Shown: positions 24,975 to 34,398 of the stretch, piece after piece
Numbering within the stretch: the stretch's first letter is position 1
How the letters are laid out: every line of letters starts with the position of its first letter
Origin: JAWXUK01 sp044432725
GTDB lineage: Bacteria; Bacillota; Clostridia; Oscillospirales; Oscillospiraceae
DNA: 64,000 nt
Direction: 5' to 3'
NCBI GenBank assembly: GCA_044432725.1
Contig: JAWXUL010000001.1
Location: 124,001-188,000, forward strand
Notes under the pieces: generated by a model
Seen by the model: the letters and a program-made list of their open reading frames with translations, nothing else
Databases searched by the model: none
What the model was told of the DNA's origin: nothing
Translations under genes and position numbers: made by a program

Positions 24975-25730
24975 ATGGAAACTTTAATCGATCTTGTTAT
25001 CGTGATTTTTATCCCTATCATGATGTATCGTGGCTATCGCAGAGGAGGTATCTTGACATTAATGACTTTTTTTACCCTGTTTGTGGCATTTCATGGAGCC
25101 GTTTTTTTATCCACAAACTTGGCTGAACCAGTGGGACGATTCATTCAGCCCATTGTAAAAGATGTCATAACAGATGTGCTAGAAGATGCCTTGAAATTTG
25201 AAAATATTGTCATTGAAGCACCAAGCAATACTAATGAAATAGAAGAAGAGGAAAGCACAACGACACAAGAATATTTAACCATGGCACGTGCCTTTCAAAT
25301 TTTAATAAAATCTCAGGATTTAGCCAAAATAGAAGGTTTTATTGATAAAGCCAGAACAGAATTGCTCACAGGAGCCCAAGAACAAATAGGCTCTGTCACT
25401 GATGGAATTTCTTCAGTGATTGGACTGGAAATTGCCAGAGTGGTCACTTTTTCTTTGTCCTTTTCTGTGCTTTTCATTTTTTGGCTTCTCTTAACCCGTG
25501 CCATCAATATCGTGTTTAAAATACCAGGGCTGGCTCAGGTAAATGCGATTTCAGGGGCATGTATTGGATTATTTCTTGCACTGATGCTTGTTTATGTCTT
25601 TGCATGGATCACACCTGGGGGAATCATTCCTTGGAGCGATGTTGAAAAAACGCTGCTTTTTGAATATTTTGCAAAAAAGAACCCCCTAGAGCTTCTTGCC
25701 CCTAATTATCAAGTAGAATTGGACATTTGA
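24975..25730 (+). CDS. CvpA-family membrane protein
   Basis: The 251-residue product resembles CvpA/colicin V production proteins. It has an N-terminal helix (IDLVIVIFIPIMMYRGYRRGG) followed by LTLMTFFTLFVAFHGAVFLS and, after a soluble acidic loop with EIEEEE (about 70-95), two more helices around 155-180 and 195-220. The frame is open back to an ATG at 24936, with another at 24963. I choose 24975 because GGAGAA at 24965-24970 precedes it and METLIDLVIVIF is the usual family N-terminus. Role in the cell is not established for this family outside E. coli. Confidence 0.75.
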   Translation: METLIDLVIVIFIPIMMYRGYRRGGILTLMTFFTLFVAFHGAVFLSTNLAEPVGRFIQPIVKDVITDVLEDALKFENIVIEAPSNTNEIEEEESTTTQEYLTMARAFQILIKSQDLAKIEGFIDKARTELLTGAQEQIGSVTDGISSVIGLEIARVVTFSLSFSVLFIFWLLLTRAINIVFKIPGLAQVNAISGACIGLFLALMLVYVFAWITPGGIIPWSDVEKTLLFEYFAKKNPLELLAPNYQVELDI

Positions 25731-25788
25731 TTTGTCAAAAAGAAATTTAAAATTTTCTAAAATAACTATTTCATCTTCAGCCTTTTTG

Positions 25789-25797
25789 TGGTATAAT
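25789..25797 (+). promoter_or_regulatory. extended -10 promoter of the ClpE-like gene
   Basis: TGG directly before TATAAT (25792-25797) forms an extended -10 element; the -35 region is poor. I found no tandem CtsR heptads (GGTCAAA type) in the 145-base upstream gap. Confidence 0.65.
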
Positions 25798-25875
25798 AAG
25801 ATTTAGTCGAAAATAATTATGATATCAAAAAGATAGTATCAGAAATACTTGTAAATCAGGAAGGAGGGTTGCACC

Positions 25876-28176
25876 ATGCAACCAACTTTATGCAGTCGCT
25901 GTAAAACAAATATGGCAGTGATATTTATTACCAAACTAGAAAATGGTCAAGCCGAAAACGAAGGACTTTGTCTAAAATGTGCCAGAGAACTTGGGATTCA
26001 GCCCATTGATGACATGATTAAAAAAATGGGACTGAGCGAAGATGATTTGGAAAACCTGACAACAGAAATGATGTCTGCTTTTGGTGAAGAAATCAACGAA
26101 GAAAATGAATCAAATGAAGCGAATGAAGAAAATGATGATGGCAACACTGCCACCTTCCCTTTCTTAAACAAAATTTTTGACAATAACAACAGACCTCCTG
26201 TGTCTGAACCCTCTAGCGACAGCAAAGAAAAAGAAGAAAAACGTAAAAAGCCCAAAAGTAGTGGCAAGAAATTTTTGGATAATTATTGTATTTCTCTCTC
26301 TCAGCAAGCACGAGATGGGAAAATTGATGCACTGGTAGGAAGAGACCGAGAGCTTGCTCGTGTGATTCAAATCTTAAATCGAAGACAAAAAAACAACCCC
26401 TGTCTCATTGGCGAACCAGGTGTGGGTAAAACAGCCATTGCAGAAGGTTTAGCCATGAGAATTCATCTAAAAGAGGTGCCCTATAAATTACAAGATAAAG
26501 AGGTCTATCTCTTAGATTTAACTGCTTTAGTGGCAGGAACCCAATTTCGTGGACAATTTGAAAGCCGAATCCGTGGACTGATAGAAGAAATTCGTCGCTT
26601 GAAAAATATTATCCTGATGGTGGACGAAGTACACGGCATTGTCAGTGCAGGGGATGCCGATGGTGCCATGAGTGCAGCAAATATCATGAAACCCGCTCTT
26701 TCACGGGGAGAAATTCAAATCATTGGTGCAACCACTTTAAAAGAATATCGGAAATACATCGAAAAAGATTCTGCACTGGAACGACGTTTTCAACCTATCA
26801 TCGTGGAAGAACCTTCCATCGAAGAAGCAGTAGAAGTGATTTCTGGTGTGGCGAAGCACTATGCTGAATTCCATAAAGTGGAAATCTCTCCAGAGATGTG
26901 CCGTCTTTCTGTCGTCCTTGCCGAGCGTTATATCACTGATCGCTTCCTTCCAGATAAAGCGATTGACCTGATTGACGAGGCATGTTCTAGTTTGAATTTG
27001 GAAAATAAATCTTTGATTCGCTTATCTCAAGTGGAAAAGGATATCGCTGATTTGGCAAAGGAAAGGGAAGTCATTATGGCGACCAGCACAGACGAGTCTT
27101 ATTGCCGTCTTGCGAATATCCGAAGCCAAGAGCTACGCTTGGAATCTGAACTTTCAGAATTGAAAGAAGCACCATTGCCTGTTCTTTCGGTGGACAATCT
27201 TGCCAATGTGATAGAGTTATGGACCAATATTCCCGCCAGTCAAATAGAAAAACAAGAATACAAACGTTTGGCAGAGCTACCAGAACGTTTAAAAGGTCAT
27301 ATTGTGGGTCAAGATGATGCTGTCGCTGCTGTTGCATCTGCTGTTCGTCGCCGTCGTGTGGATATCTCAGCCAAAAGAAAACCTGTTTCCTTTATTTTTG
27401 TAGGTTCTACAGGGGTGGGGAAAACAGAATTGGTGAAACAACTTGCCACTGATTTATTTAACACACCAGAAGCACTGATTCGTTTGGATATGTCCGAATT
27501 TATGGAAAAACACACTGTTTCTCGTATGGTAGGAGCCCCTCCTGGCTATGTTGGACATGATGATGCCGGACAATTAACAGAAAAGATTCGTCGTAAGCCC
27601 TATTCCATCATTCTTTTTGACGAAATGGAAAAAGCACATCCTGACGTCCTGAATGTGCTTTTACAAATATTGGACGATGGTCATATCACAGATGCCCAAG
27701 GCCGAATTGTTAACTTTGAAAATACTGTTATCGTCATGACCTCTAATGCAGGTAGTGGCAAACAAGTGGGTTCAGTTGGTTTTGACAAAACAATCAACGA
27801 GCAAAATAAAGAACGTGCGATGAAGGCATTGGAAGAGTTCCTACGTCCTGAATTTATCAATAGAATTGATGAAATCGTTTATTTCAACCAATTAACAGAA
27901 GATGATTTTGAAAAAATTGCAGAAATTATGCTAAATGACTTGAAAAAAGCCATGTCAGAAAAAGGAATTCTTCTAACATGGGAAGATAATTTACTCCAAT
28001 ATTTAAGCAAAACGGCATATTCTACTGTGTATGGGGCGAGAAATCTACGTCGTCTCATTCAAAAAGAACTAGAAGATAAAATCGCTATGGAAATGATAGA
28101 AAATTATGAAAAACCACTCAAAGCCATCTTAGCGACATCAAAAGAAGATACTGTTGTCATTCAAGCAGAGTATTAA
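25876..28176 (+). CDS. clpE: ATP-dependent Clp unfoldase with N-terminal zinc finger (ClpE-like)
   Basis: Class I HSP100 ATPase of 766 residues, likely feeding unfolded proteins to ClpP. The N-terminus holds a four-cysteine zinc finger (CSRC near 6-9 and CLKC near 32-35), as in ClpE, instead of the double-repeat Clp N domain of ClpC. A low-complexity acidic linker then a Lys-rich segment (about 70-135) leads to AAA-1 with GEPGVGKT (about 179-186) and AAA-2 with GSTGVGKT (about 511-518). VGSVGFDK near 633 provides the hydrophobic VGF tripeptide expected to bind ClpP. The middle domain between the AAA modules is short. Family (ClpE against ClpC) is judged from the zinc finger. The ATG follows AGGAAGGAGGGTTG. 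Confidence 0.85.
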   Translation: MQPTLCSRCKTNMAVIFITKLENGQAENEGLCLKCARELGIQPIDDMIKKMGLSEDDLENLTTEMMSAFGEEINEENESNEANEENDDGNTATFPFLNKIFDNNNRPPVSEPSSDSKEKEEKRKKPKSSGKKFLDNYCISLSQQARDGKIDALVGRDRELARVIQILNRRQKNNPCLIGEPGVGKTAIAEGLAMRIHLKEVPYKLQDKEVYLLDLTALVAGTQFRGQFESRIRGLIEEIRRLKNIILMVDEVHGIVSAGDADGAMSAANIMKPALSRGEIQIIGATTLKEYRKYIEKDSALERRFQPIIVEEPSIEEAVEVISGVAKHYAEFHKVEISPEMCRLSVVLAERYITDRFLPDKAIDLIDEACSSLNLENKSLIRLSQVEKDIADLAKEREVIMATSTDESYCRLANIRSQELRLESELSELKEAPLPVLSVDNLANVIELWTNIPASQIEKQEYKRLAELPERLKGHIVGQDDAVAAVASAVRRRRVDISAKRKPVSFIFVGSTGVGKTELVKQLATDLFNTPEALIRLDMSEFMEKHTVSRMVGAPPGYVGHDDAGQLTEKIRRKPYSIILFDEMEKAHPDVLNVLLQILDDGHITDAQGRIVNFENTVIVMTSNAGSGKQVGSVGFDKTINEQNKERAMKALEEFLRPEFINRIDEIVYFNQLTEDDFEKIAEIMLNDLKKAMSEKGILLTWEDNLLQYLSKTAYSTVYGARNLRRLIQKELEDKIAMEMIENYEKPLKAILATSKEDTVVIQAEY

Positions 28177-28214
28177 GGGAATACCTTATCATTAATGGTA
28201 GAAAAGAGTAAAAA

Positions 28215-28246
28215 ACATCCTCGCCCTTTGGTGAGGATGTTTTTTT
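28215..28246. terminator. bidirectional terminator between clpE-like gene and dnaE
   Basis: ACATCCTCGCC pairs with GGTGAGGATGT (28215-28225 with 28230-28240, one G-T pair) around a CTTT loop. T residues follow on the plus strand, and A residues precede, serving the minus strand. Confidence 0.9.
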
Positions 28247-28266
28247 CATTTCTAAGAGAGGTGCCT

Positions 28267-31200
28267 TTATTGAATAACCACATTTTCGTTGCCCAAACGA
28301 GTTCTTAAATCATCTAACATCTCCTCTTCAATGGCACAAAAAGCTTTTTGCTTTTCTTTGGTATCGGCATAGAAGATAATGACATCCTCATCACCAGGAA
28401 AAAGAGAAACAATGGTTTTTATTTTGGGGACTAAGGGGTTTTTTGCGGAATCTAAACGCAAATACAAGGTTTTTCCTTGCCGCTGTAAAGGTTCTTTTGC
28501 TTCTAATTGTACGAAGGAATTCACTAAAATTTGTGGTCCCTTTTCTTCTTGGACCGATATTTTCCCTAAAACCATGACAGGACTGCCGGTATAGATCAAA
28601 TTACCAAAGCGTTCAATGGTTCGAGAAAATACCACTAATTCTAAGGCTGCTGTCCCATCTTCTAAGGTTACATAAGCCATTAAAGTATTTTTTTTAGTTG
28701 TTTTCGTTTTATTTTGTGTAATAATGCCAGCAATGGCTACTTCTTGACCATCTCGAAAGGAAGGTGTGGTAGATTCTTGGGAAAAGGCTTGATGCACAGC
28801 GACAATAGAACTACAGCGAAGTTCACGTGCATGTCGCTGATATGCTTCCATGGGATGCCCTGACAGATATAATCCTGTTGTGTGTTTCTCCATTCGCAGA
28901 AGCTCTTCTTGGGAAAATTCTGGAATGTCTGGTAACTCTAAGGGGAGGGGATCTTTGGAAAAGAAATCCATCTGCCCCATCACATTGGATTTTTCCTTAC
29001 TAGAAATATCTAACAGCACATTTTCATAAACAGCAAGAAGCTGAGAGCGTAAGTATCCCATAGAATCAAAAGCGCCACAGGAAATTAAGTTTTCCACCAC
29101 ATGTCGCTTTAATTCTGTACTGTGCATCCGTTGACAGAAATCAGTAAAGTCAAGAAACGTACCTCCACTGCGTCGCTCCTGAACAAGACGGTCAATCACC
29201 CCTTCACCAACACCTCTGATTGCCACCAAGCCATATCGTATTCCCTGTGCTGTTGCAGAAAACCCTCGTTCAGACTCGTTGATATCAGGAGAGAGAAGGG
29301 AAATACCCATATTTTTACACTCTCCAATATATTCAACAATCTTATCTGTTGTGTTCAGCACAGAAGTCAACAATGCTGCCATGTATTCTTGTGGATAGTG
29401 ACACTTTAAATATGCCGTCTGATAAGTCACAACACCATAGGCCACAGCGTGAGCTTTATTAAAAGCATAGTTGGCAAAGTCATAAATTTCATTGAAAATC
29501 TCCCCAGCAATGTCTTCTGGAATACCTTTGGAAATACAACCTGCAATCTTTCGCTCCTCATCTCCGTGAATGAACGCAAAACGCTCTTTTTCAATGACTT
29601 CTGCTTTTTTCTTAGAAATGGCTCTTCGCATGGTATCTGCTTGCCCCAACGAATAGCCACCCAGTTGACGAAAAATCTCTATCACCTGTTCTTGATAGAC
29701 GATACAACCATAAGTCACTGATAAAATTGACACAAGAGAAGGGTGTTTATAGGAAATTTTCTCCGGATTGTGCTTACAAGTGACAAAGCGAGGAATCGAG
29801 TCCATGGGGCCAGGTCGATAGAGCGCAAGAGCAGCAGAGATATCTTCCAAATCCTTTGGTTTCAATTCAGAGCAAACTTGTTTCATTCCAGCAGATTCCA
29901 GTTGAAATACACCAGAGGTCTGGGCACGACTGATCATGGACATGGTATCAGGGTCATTTTCTGCCATCGTCTGCAAAGCAAAATCATCCAAAGGATGATT
30001 GGTTTGAATCATTTCTACGCAATCCTGTATGACAGAAAGGTTTCGCAGCCCTAAAAAATCCATTTTCAACAAACCTAATTCTTCTAAAGAAGTCATCACA
30101 TACTGTGTGACTAAGGTTTTATCGTTCTTGGCAAGAGGTACATAGTTGTAAATCGGTTTCTTGGTCACGACGACCCCCGCTGCATGGGTAGAAGCATTTC
30201 GGGGTAATCCCTCTAAAAACATGGCTGTATCAATAAGTTTCTTTATTTTAGGGTCGTTATCATAGAAATTTTTCAAAGGTTTTGACAAAATTAAAGCATT
30301 TTTCAGCGTGATATTCAAATCTGTAGGGATAAGCTTGGCAAGGGCATCCACTTGACTATAAGGGAGGCTCATCACTCTTCCAACATCTCGAATCACCCCA
30401 CGAGCTTTTAAAGTACCAAAAGTCACAATCTGAGCCACATGATTTGCACCGTATTTCTCCATGACATAATCAATGACTTCTCCACGACGATGGATACAAA
30501 AATCAATGTCTATATCTGGCATGGAAATTCGTTCTGGATTCAAAAATCGTTCGAAATACAAAGCATAATCCATAGGGCAGATGTCTGTAATGTACAAGCA
30601 ATAAGAAACCATAGAGCCAGCTGCTGAACCTCGTCCTGGTCCCACAGGGATATTTTTCTTTCGGGCGAAATCAATAAAATCTGCCACAATGAGAAAATAG
30701 TCCACAAACCCCATCTGGGAAATCATGGCAATCTCGTTTTCTAAACGCTCTTTATATGCTGGAGAACCTTGGGGATAGCGTTCTTCAAAGCCTTGATAAC
30801 ACAAAAGTTTTAGGTATTCCAAACTATCATGAAACTCTTTTGGCAAAGAAAATTCTGGTAAATGATATTCTCCAAAGGAAAACTGAAAGTCGCATAAATC
30901 AGCAATTTTTTGGGAATTGTCCAATGCCTGTGGATAATGACGGAAAAGCTCACGCATCTCCTCTTCTGACTTTAAAAACATTTCTCCAGAGGTAAATCTT
31001 AAACGCTTGGGATCATCCAAAGTCTTGTCCATTTGAATGCACATTAAAATATCTTGTAACTCTCTGTCTTCTCTCCTTAGATAGTGGGCATCATTGGTTG
31101 CTACTAAGGGAATGCCTGTTTCTTGATGAATTTGAAGTAAAAGCTGGTTGATTCTTGGTTGATCAGAGATGTAATGGTCCTGTATTTCTAAATAAAACCC

Positions 31201-31704
31201 ATCATTTCCAAAAATTTCCCTCATCCACAAGGCACGATTTTTGGCTTCCTCATATCTCTCGTTCATAAGAAGCCGTGGAAGTTCACCTGCCATACATCCA
31301 GACAAAGCAATCAGTCCAGTGGCATGTTGGGACAAAAGCTCCCAATCAATTCGTGGTTTGTGATAGAAACCTTCTGTAAAGCCACAACTGACCAAATAGC
31401 AGAGATTTCGATACCCTTCAGCGTTGCGACAAAGTAACACCAGATGATAGGGAGAGCCATCATGTTGATGCTCTTTTTGAAACCGACTTCGTGGTGCAAC
31501 ATAAACCTCGCAACCGATGATTCCTTTGATATTTTCTTTTTGGCAAGCTTTATAAAAATCTAAAGCACCATACATCACCCCATGATCTGTGATAGCAACA
31601 GCATTTTGCCCCAAATCTTTCACTCGTTTGGGCAAATCTGCAATACGACAAGCTCCATCCAAAAGAGAATACTCTGTATGAAGGTGAAGGTGAACAAATG
31701 ACAT
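28267..31704 (-). CDS. dnaE: DNA polymerase III alpha subunit DnaE
   Basis: Replicative polymerase of the DnaE type, 1145 residues. The PHP domain opens with HLHLHTEYSLLDG (about 5-17). The polymerase catalytic acids lie in MPDIDIDFC (about 393-401), with GPGRGSAAGS shortly before. A helix-hairpin-helix region follows, and an OB-fold near 990-1070 (VAIAGIITQNKTKTTKKNTL). There is no 3'-5' exonuclease insertion, so it is not PolC. On the minus strand the ATG is preceded by TAGGAGGTTCATCTT. It is the last gene of the murB-dnaE run. Confidence 0.97.
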   Translation of the reverse strand: MSFVHLHLHTEYSLLDGACRIADLPKRVKDLGQNAVAITDHGVMYGALDFYKACQKENIKGIIGCEVYVAPRSRFQKEHQHDGSPYHLVLLCRNAEGYRNLCYLVSCGFTEGFYHKPRIDWELLSQHATGLIALSGCMAGELPRLLMNERYEEAKNRALWMREIFGNDGFYLEIQDHYISDQPRINQLLLQIHQETGIPLVATNDAHYLRREDRELQDILMCIQMDKTLDDPKRLRFTSGEMFLKSEEEMRELFRHYPQALDNSQKIADLCDFQFSFGEYHLPEFSLPKEFHDSLEYLKLLCYQGFEERYPQGSPAYKERLENEIAMISQMGFVDYFLIVADFIDFARKKNIPVGPGRGSAAGSMVSYCLYITDICPMDYALYFERFLNPERISMPDIDIDFCIHRRGEVIDYVMEKYGANHVAQIVTFGTLKARGVIRDVGRVMSLPYSQVDALAKLIPTDLNITLKNALILSKPLKNFYDNDPKIKKLIDTAMFLEGLPRNASTHAAGVVVTKKPIYNYVPLAKNDKTLVTQYVMTSLEELGLLKMDFLGLRNLSVIQDCVEMIQTNHPLDDFALQTMAENDPDTMSMISRAQTSGVFQLESAGMKQVCSELKPKDLEDISAALALYRPGPMDSIPRFVTCKHNPEKISYKHPSLVSILSVTYGCIVYQEQVIEIFRQLGGYSLGQADTMRRAISKKKAEVIEKERFAFIHGDEERKIAGCISKGIPEDIAGEIFNEIYDFANYAFNKAHAVAYGVVTYQTAYLKCHYPQEYMAALLTSVLNTTDKIVEYIGECKNMGISLLSPDINESERGFSATAQGIRYGLVAIRGVGEGVIDRLVQERRSGGTFLDFTDFCQRMHSTELKRHVVENLISCGAFDSMGYLRSQLLAVYENVLLDISSKEKSNVMGQMDFFSKDPLPLELPDIPEFSQEELLRMEKHTTGLYLSGHPMEAYQRHARELRCSSIVAVHQAFSQESTTPSFRDGQEVAIAGIITQNKTKTTKKNTLMAYVTLEDGTAALELVVFSRTIERFGNLIYTGSPVMVLGKISVQEEKGPQILVNSFVQLEAKEPLQRQGKTLYLRLDSAKNPLVPKIKTIVSLFPGDEDVIIFYADTKEKQKAFCAIEEEMLDDLRTRLGNENVVIQ

Positions 31705-31716
31705 AAGATGAACCTC

Positions 31717-32340
31717 CTATACTTTCAACGCTTTTTGTAACATCTGATGCCCTCTGGTCACAGCATATGAAAACATAGCACCCAGAAAATTCAAAATAGA
31801 ATCATCAATATCCCCAATCCCTGTGGCTGTCTTCCATTGAATCCATTCCACAGCGAGACAAATCACCAAGATAAAAGGCAAAAACAATTTAATATTCTGA
31901 AATTTAGGCAATAGGGAAGGGATAAAATACCCCAAAGGCATCATCACCAGAAGATTGCCCAATAGATTATAAAAGCTAATCATATTTCCTGTGTTTCCAT
32001 AATGGATGATATAAGAGCGTATGGTTTGAAAGGGAACCATTTGAAACTCCCCTTGGTAGCTACGATCAATTTGAAATAATCCACCAAAAAATAATAACAT
32101 GGTTAAAATATAAAGATAATAGACAAATAAAATCCATTGTCCCCCTTGTAAAAATAACTTTTTCTTTTTACCGGTTTGGGAAATGGCACCTAAAACCGTG
32201 GCAAGTACAATTAAAAAAATAGTCAAGCTAAGGAACATGACTTGAACATTCATAGAAAGTTGCTCTCGCTGAAAAATCCAATAAAAATTCAAAAATATCC
32301 CGATTCCATAAATCAGATAGGGTGTAAGCTGTTTTTCCAT
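31717..32340 (-). CDS. VanZ-like membrane protein
   Basis: The 207-residue protein has about five hydrophobic segments and the VanZ-type central part (NLLGNLLVMMPLGYFIPSLL, then EWIQWKTATGIGDIDDSILN), where the conserved GR/G-x-x-DIDD..N element lies at the end. VanZ-like proteins are common in Firmicutes; the archetype raises teicoplanin resistance, but most members have no known role and there is no van cluster here. The frame is open upstream to 32400, but ATG at 32340 is chosen because AAAGGAGTTTTAT lies before it. Confidence 0.8.
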   Translation of the reverse strand: MEKQLTPYLIYGIGIFLNFYWIFQREQLSMNVQVMFLSLTIFLIVLATVLGAISQTGKKKKLFLQGGQWILFVYYLYILTMLLFFGGLFQIDRSYQGEFQMVPFQTIRSYIIHYGNTGNMISFYNLLGNLLVMMPLGYFIPSLLPKFQNIKLFLPFILVICLAVEWIQWKTATGIGDIDDSILNFLGAMFSYAVTRGHQMLQKALKV

Positions 32341-32456
32341 ATAAAACTCCTTTGTGTGGAAAATCACAGGATGGAAAGCTTTGCTGTCCATCAAAACCAT
32401 CTTGTTGTCTTTATGTTTTTCAGGTTTTCAAAAGGTGGGGAAGGGATGGTAAGCCC

Positions 32457-33347
32457 TTATTCCACCATGGCAATTAATTTTCTAAGGCGATGATTCAAAG
32501 CAGACTTACTCAGTGGGGGCGTGAAAAAATCTGCTAATTGACTTAAGGTGCAATCTGGATTCTCGCAGCGAAGGCGAGCCGTTTCTTGTAATTTCATTGG
32601 TAAGCCATCTAAAAGACCTTGATTTTCAAGTTTTCTAATGGCTTGTATTTGTTCTTGTGCAGCGTTTACAGATTTCTCTAAATTGGCAGCATCACAATTT
32701 ACTTGTCGATTGACCGAGGTGGTGAGATGCTTTTGACGGGAGATTTCTTCCAGTTCTCGTGCTGCATTTTCAGCACCAAAAGTAGATAGAAAACCATAAA
32801 TCGCAGGATATTGCTTAAAATAACAGAGAGAATGCCCCTTCCTTTGGGCTATTTTGGGCTGAAAAGGAGTCTCGTGAAACAAAGCAGATAGTTCCTTGCC
32901 CAAACCATTGTGACAGGTAGAAAATTCTAAGTGATAGCTTTTCTCAGGGTCTGTTGCAGAACCACCAGCCAAAAAAGCGCCTTGGACAAAAGCACGCAAA
33001 CAACAGGGCTTTTCGACAAAAGAAAAATTGATGTGGCAGGCAAGCTGGTCTGCAGTATAATCTAAAATTTGGAATATTTGTTGGATTTTTTCTTTGTCTT
33101 CCATGAGATACAGAAATTTCTTCCCCTCAAAATTTTCTGGAACAGTATCAAAAGTGAGTCCAAATGCCTTTTGAAAAAGCAGCGGTAATCGCTTGGCGAA
33201 ATCAGGGCAAGTGGTGGAAATACGAATTTGTTGCCAGTTAAAACTACTACAAAAAAGTAACACACCAAATGCTTCTGCAATCAAACAGCAAGGATCTTCT
33301 AATGGACGCTTACAAAATTCAGTTTTTATTTTAAAAGAAAATGACAT
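32457..33347 (-). CDS. whiA: DNA-binding protein WhiA
   Basis: WhiA family, 296 residues. It combines a degenerate LAGLIDADG homing-endonuclease fold (FVQGAFLAGGSATDP near 117-131) with a C-terminal helix-turn-helix (CTLSQLADFFTPPLSKSALN near 266-285). In actinobacteria it controls sporulation septation; in Bacillus it affects division and chromosome segregation. It lies between yvcK and the vanZ-like gene, in the gene order conserved in Firmicutes. Three bases separate it from the yvcK stop. Confidence 0.93.
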   Translation of the reverse strand: MSFSFKIKTEFCKRPLEDPCCLIAEAFGVLLFCSSFNWQQIRISTTCPDFAKRLPLLFQKAFGLTFDTVPENFEGKKFLYLMEDKEKIQQIFQILDYTADQLACHINFSFVEKPCCLRAFVQGAFLAGGSATDPEKSYHLEFSTCHNGLGKELSALFHETPFQPKIAQRKGHSLCYFKQYPAIYGFLSTFGAENAARELEEISRQKHLTTSVNRQVNCDAANLEKSVNAAQEQIQAIRKLENQGLLDGLPMKLQETARLRCENPDCTLSQLADFFTPPLSKSALNHRLRKLIAMVE

Positions 33348-33350
33348 GAT

Positions 33351-34385
33351 TTATTCCTCTAGCACATAGCGATGATCTCCACGAAAGATACGAACAGCTC
33401 GCTCTTGATAAATATGATAAATAGCAGAGGCAAGCTTGTCAGAGTCGTGCCTTGCATAATCGCCTGTCATGCGACCCACAGGACGCTCTTCCAAATGAAT
33501 CCCCAAGCTGCGAATCCGTTCCTTGTCGATGACCAAAGGACTTGCATCCTCTGCTTCATACTGTTCTATCAATTTTTCATCCACAGGGGCAGAATTAGCA
33601 AGACAAATATCAAGCATATCAGGCATACCATGGGTGAGCAATGCCTCGATATGATCCCCAGCGGTACAGCCTTCTGTTTCCCCTTCTTGGGTCATGATAT
33701 TACAAACATACATCGTGATTCCAGAAGAGTTACAAACAGCTTCAGAAATCCCTTCCACCAAAAGGTTGGGAATGATACTAGTGTACAAGCTGCCAGGACC
33801 TAAAATAATCAAATCAGCCTTTGCGATTGCTGTTAAAGCAGATTTCGTTGCCATAGGTCGGTCTGGTATCAAATTTACATGAGAAATAAAACAATCTTGT
33901 TCTTTTTTGAAAGAGGAAATCTGTGATTCACCAATCACTTTGGTTCCATTTTCAAAAACGGCTTCTAATTGTACATCAGCAGAGGTGACAGGCAAGATTT
34001 TACCAGAAATCGCTAAAACATGACTCATCTGAGCCACAGCTTCTTCAAAAGAACCTGTGATGCCATTCAAAGCAGCAAGGAGTAAATTCCCAAAAGATTG
34101 CCCTGACAAGCCCCCTTCAGAAAAACGATAGGTGAGAAGTTCTTCCATGATTGGTTCTACATTTGCCATTGCTTCCATACAATGTCTTATATCCCCAGGA
34201 GGGGGCATACCTATTTCTCGACGCAAAACCCCAGAACCCCCACCGTCATCTGCCACAGTGACGATTGCCGTCAGATTTTTCGTATATCGTTTTAAACCAC
34301 GAAGCATGGTAGACAAGCCTGTGCCACCACCTATGGTGACTATTTTAGGTCCTTTTTCCCATTGAGAGGGAGAAATATAATCCAT
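33351..34385 (-). CDS. yvcK: gluconeogenesis factor YvcK family protein
   Basis: YvcK/CofD-like protein, 344 residues, that binds UDP-sugars and in Bacillus is needed for growth on gluconeogenic carbon and for normal cell-wall synthesis. Motifs: VTIGGGTGLSTMLRGLK (about 16-32), VADDGGGSGVLR (about 43-54), MPPPGDIRHCMEA (about 59-71), FGNLLLAALNGITG and LGPGSLYTSIIPNLLV. The gene is placed between rapZ and whiA. Confidence 0.94.
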   Translation of the reverse strand: MDYISPSQWEKGPKIVTIGGGTGLSTMLRGLKRYTKNLTAIVTVADDGGGSGVLRREIGMPPPGDIRHCMEAMANVEPIMEELLTYRFSEGGLSGQSFGNLLLAALNGITGSFEEAVAQMSHVLAISGKILPVTSADVQLEAVFENGTKVIGESQISSFKKEQDCFISHVNLIPDRPMATKSALTAIAKADLIILGPGSLYTSIIPNLLVEGISEAVCNSSGITMYVCNIMTQEGETEGCTAGDHIEALLTHGMPDMLDICLANSAPVDEKLIEQYEAEDASPLVIDKERIRSLGIHLEERPVGRMTGDYARHDSDKLASAIYHIYQERAVRIFRGDHRYVLEE

Positions 34386-34398
34386 AATAACGCCTCCC

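Noticed and set aside
25731..25875. CtsR operator upstream of the ClpE-like gene
   Set aside because: No tandem GGTCAAA heptads are present; only a single TCAAA fragment is seen.
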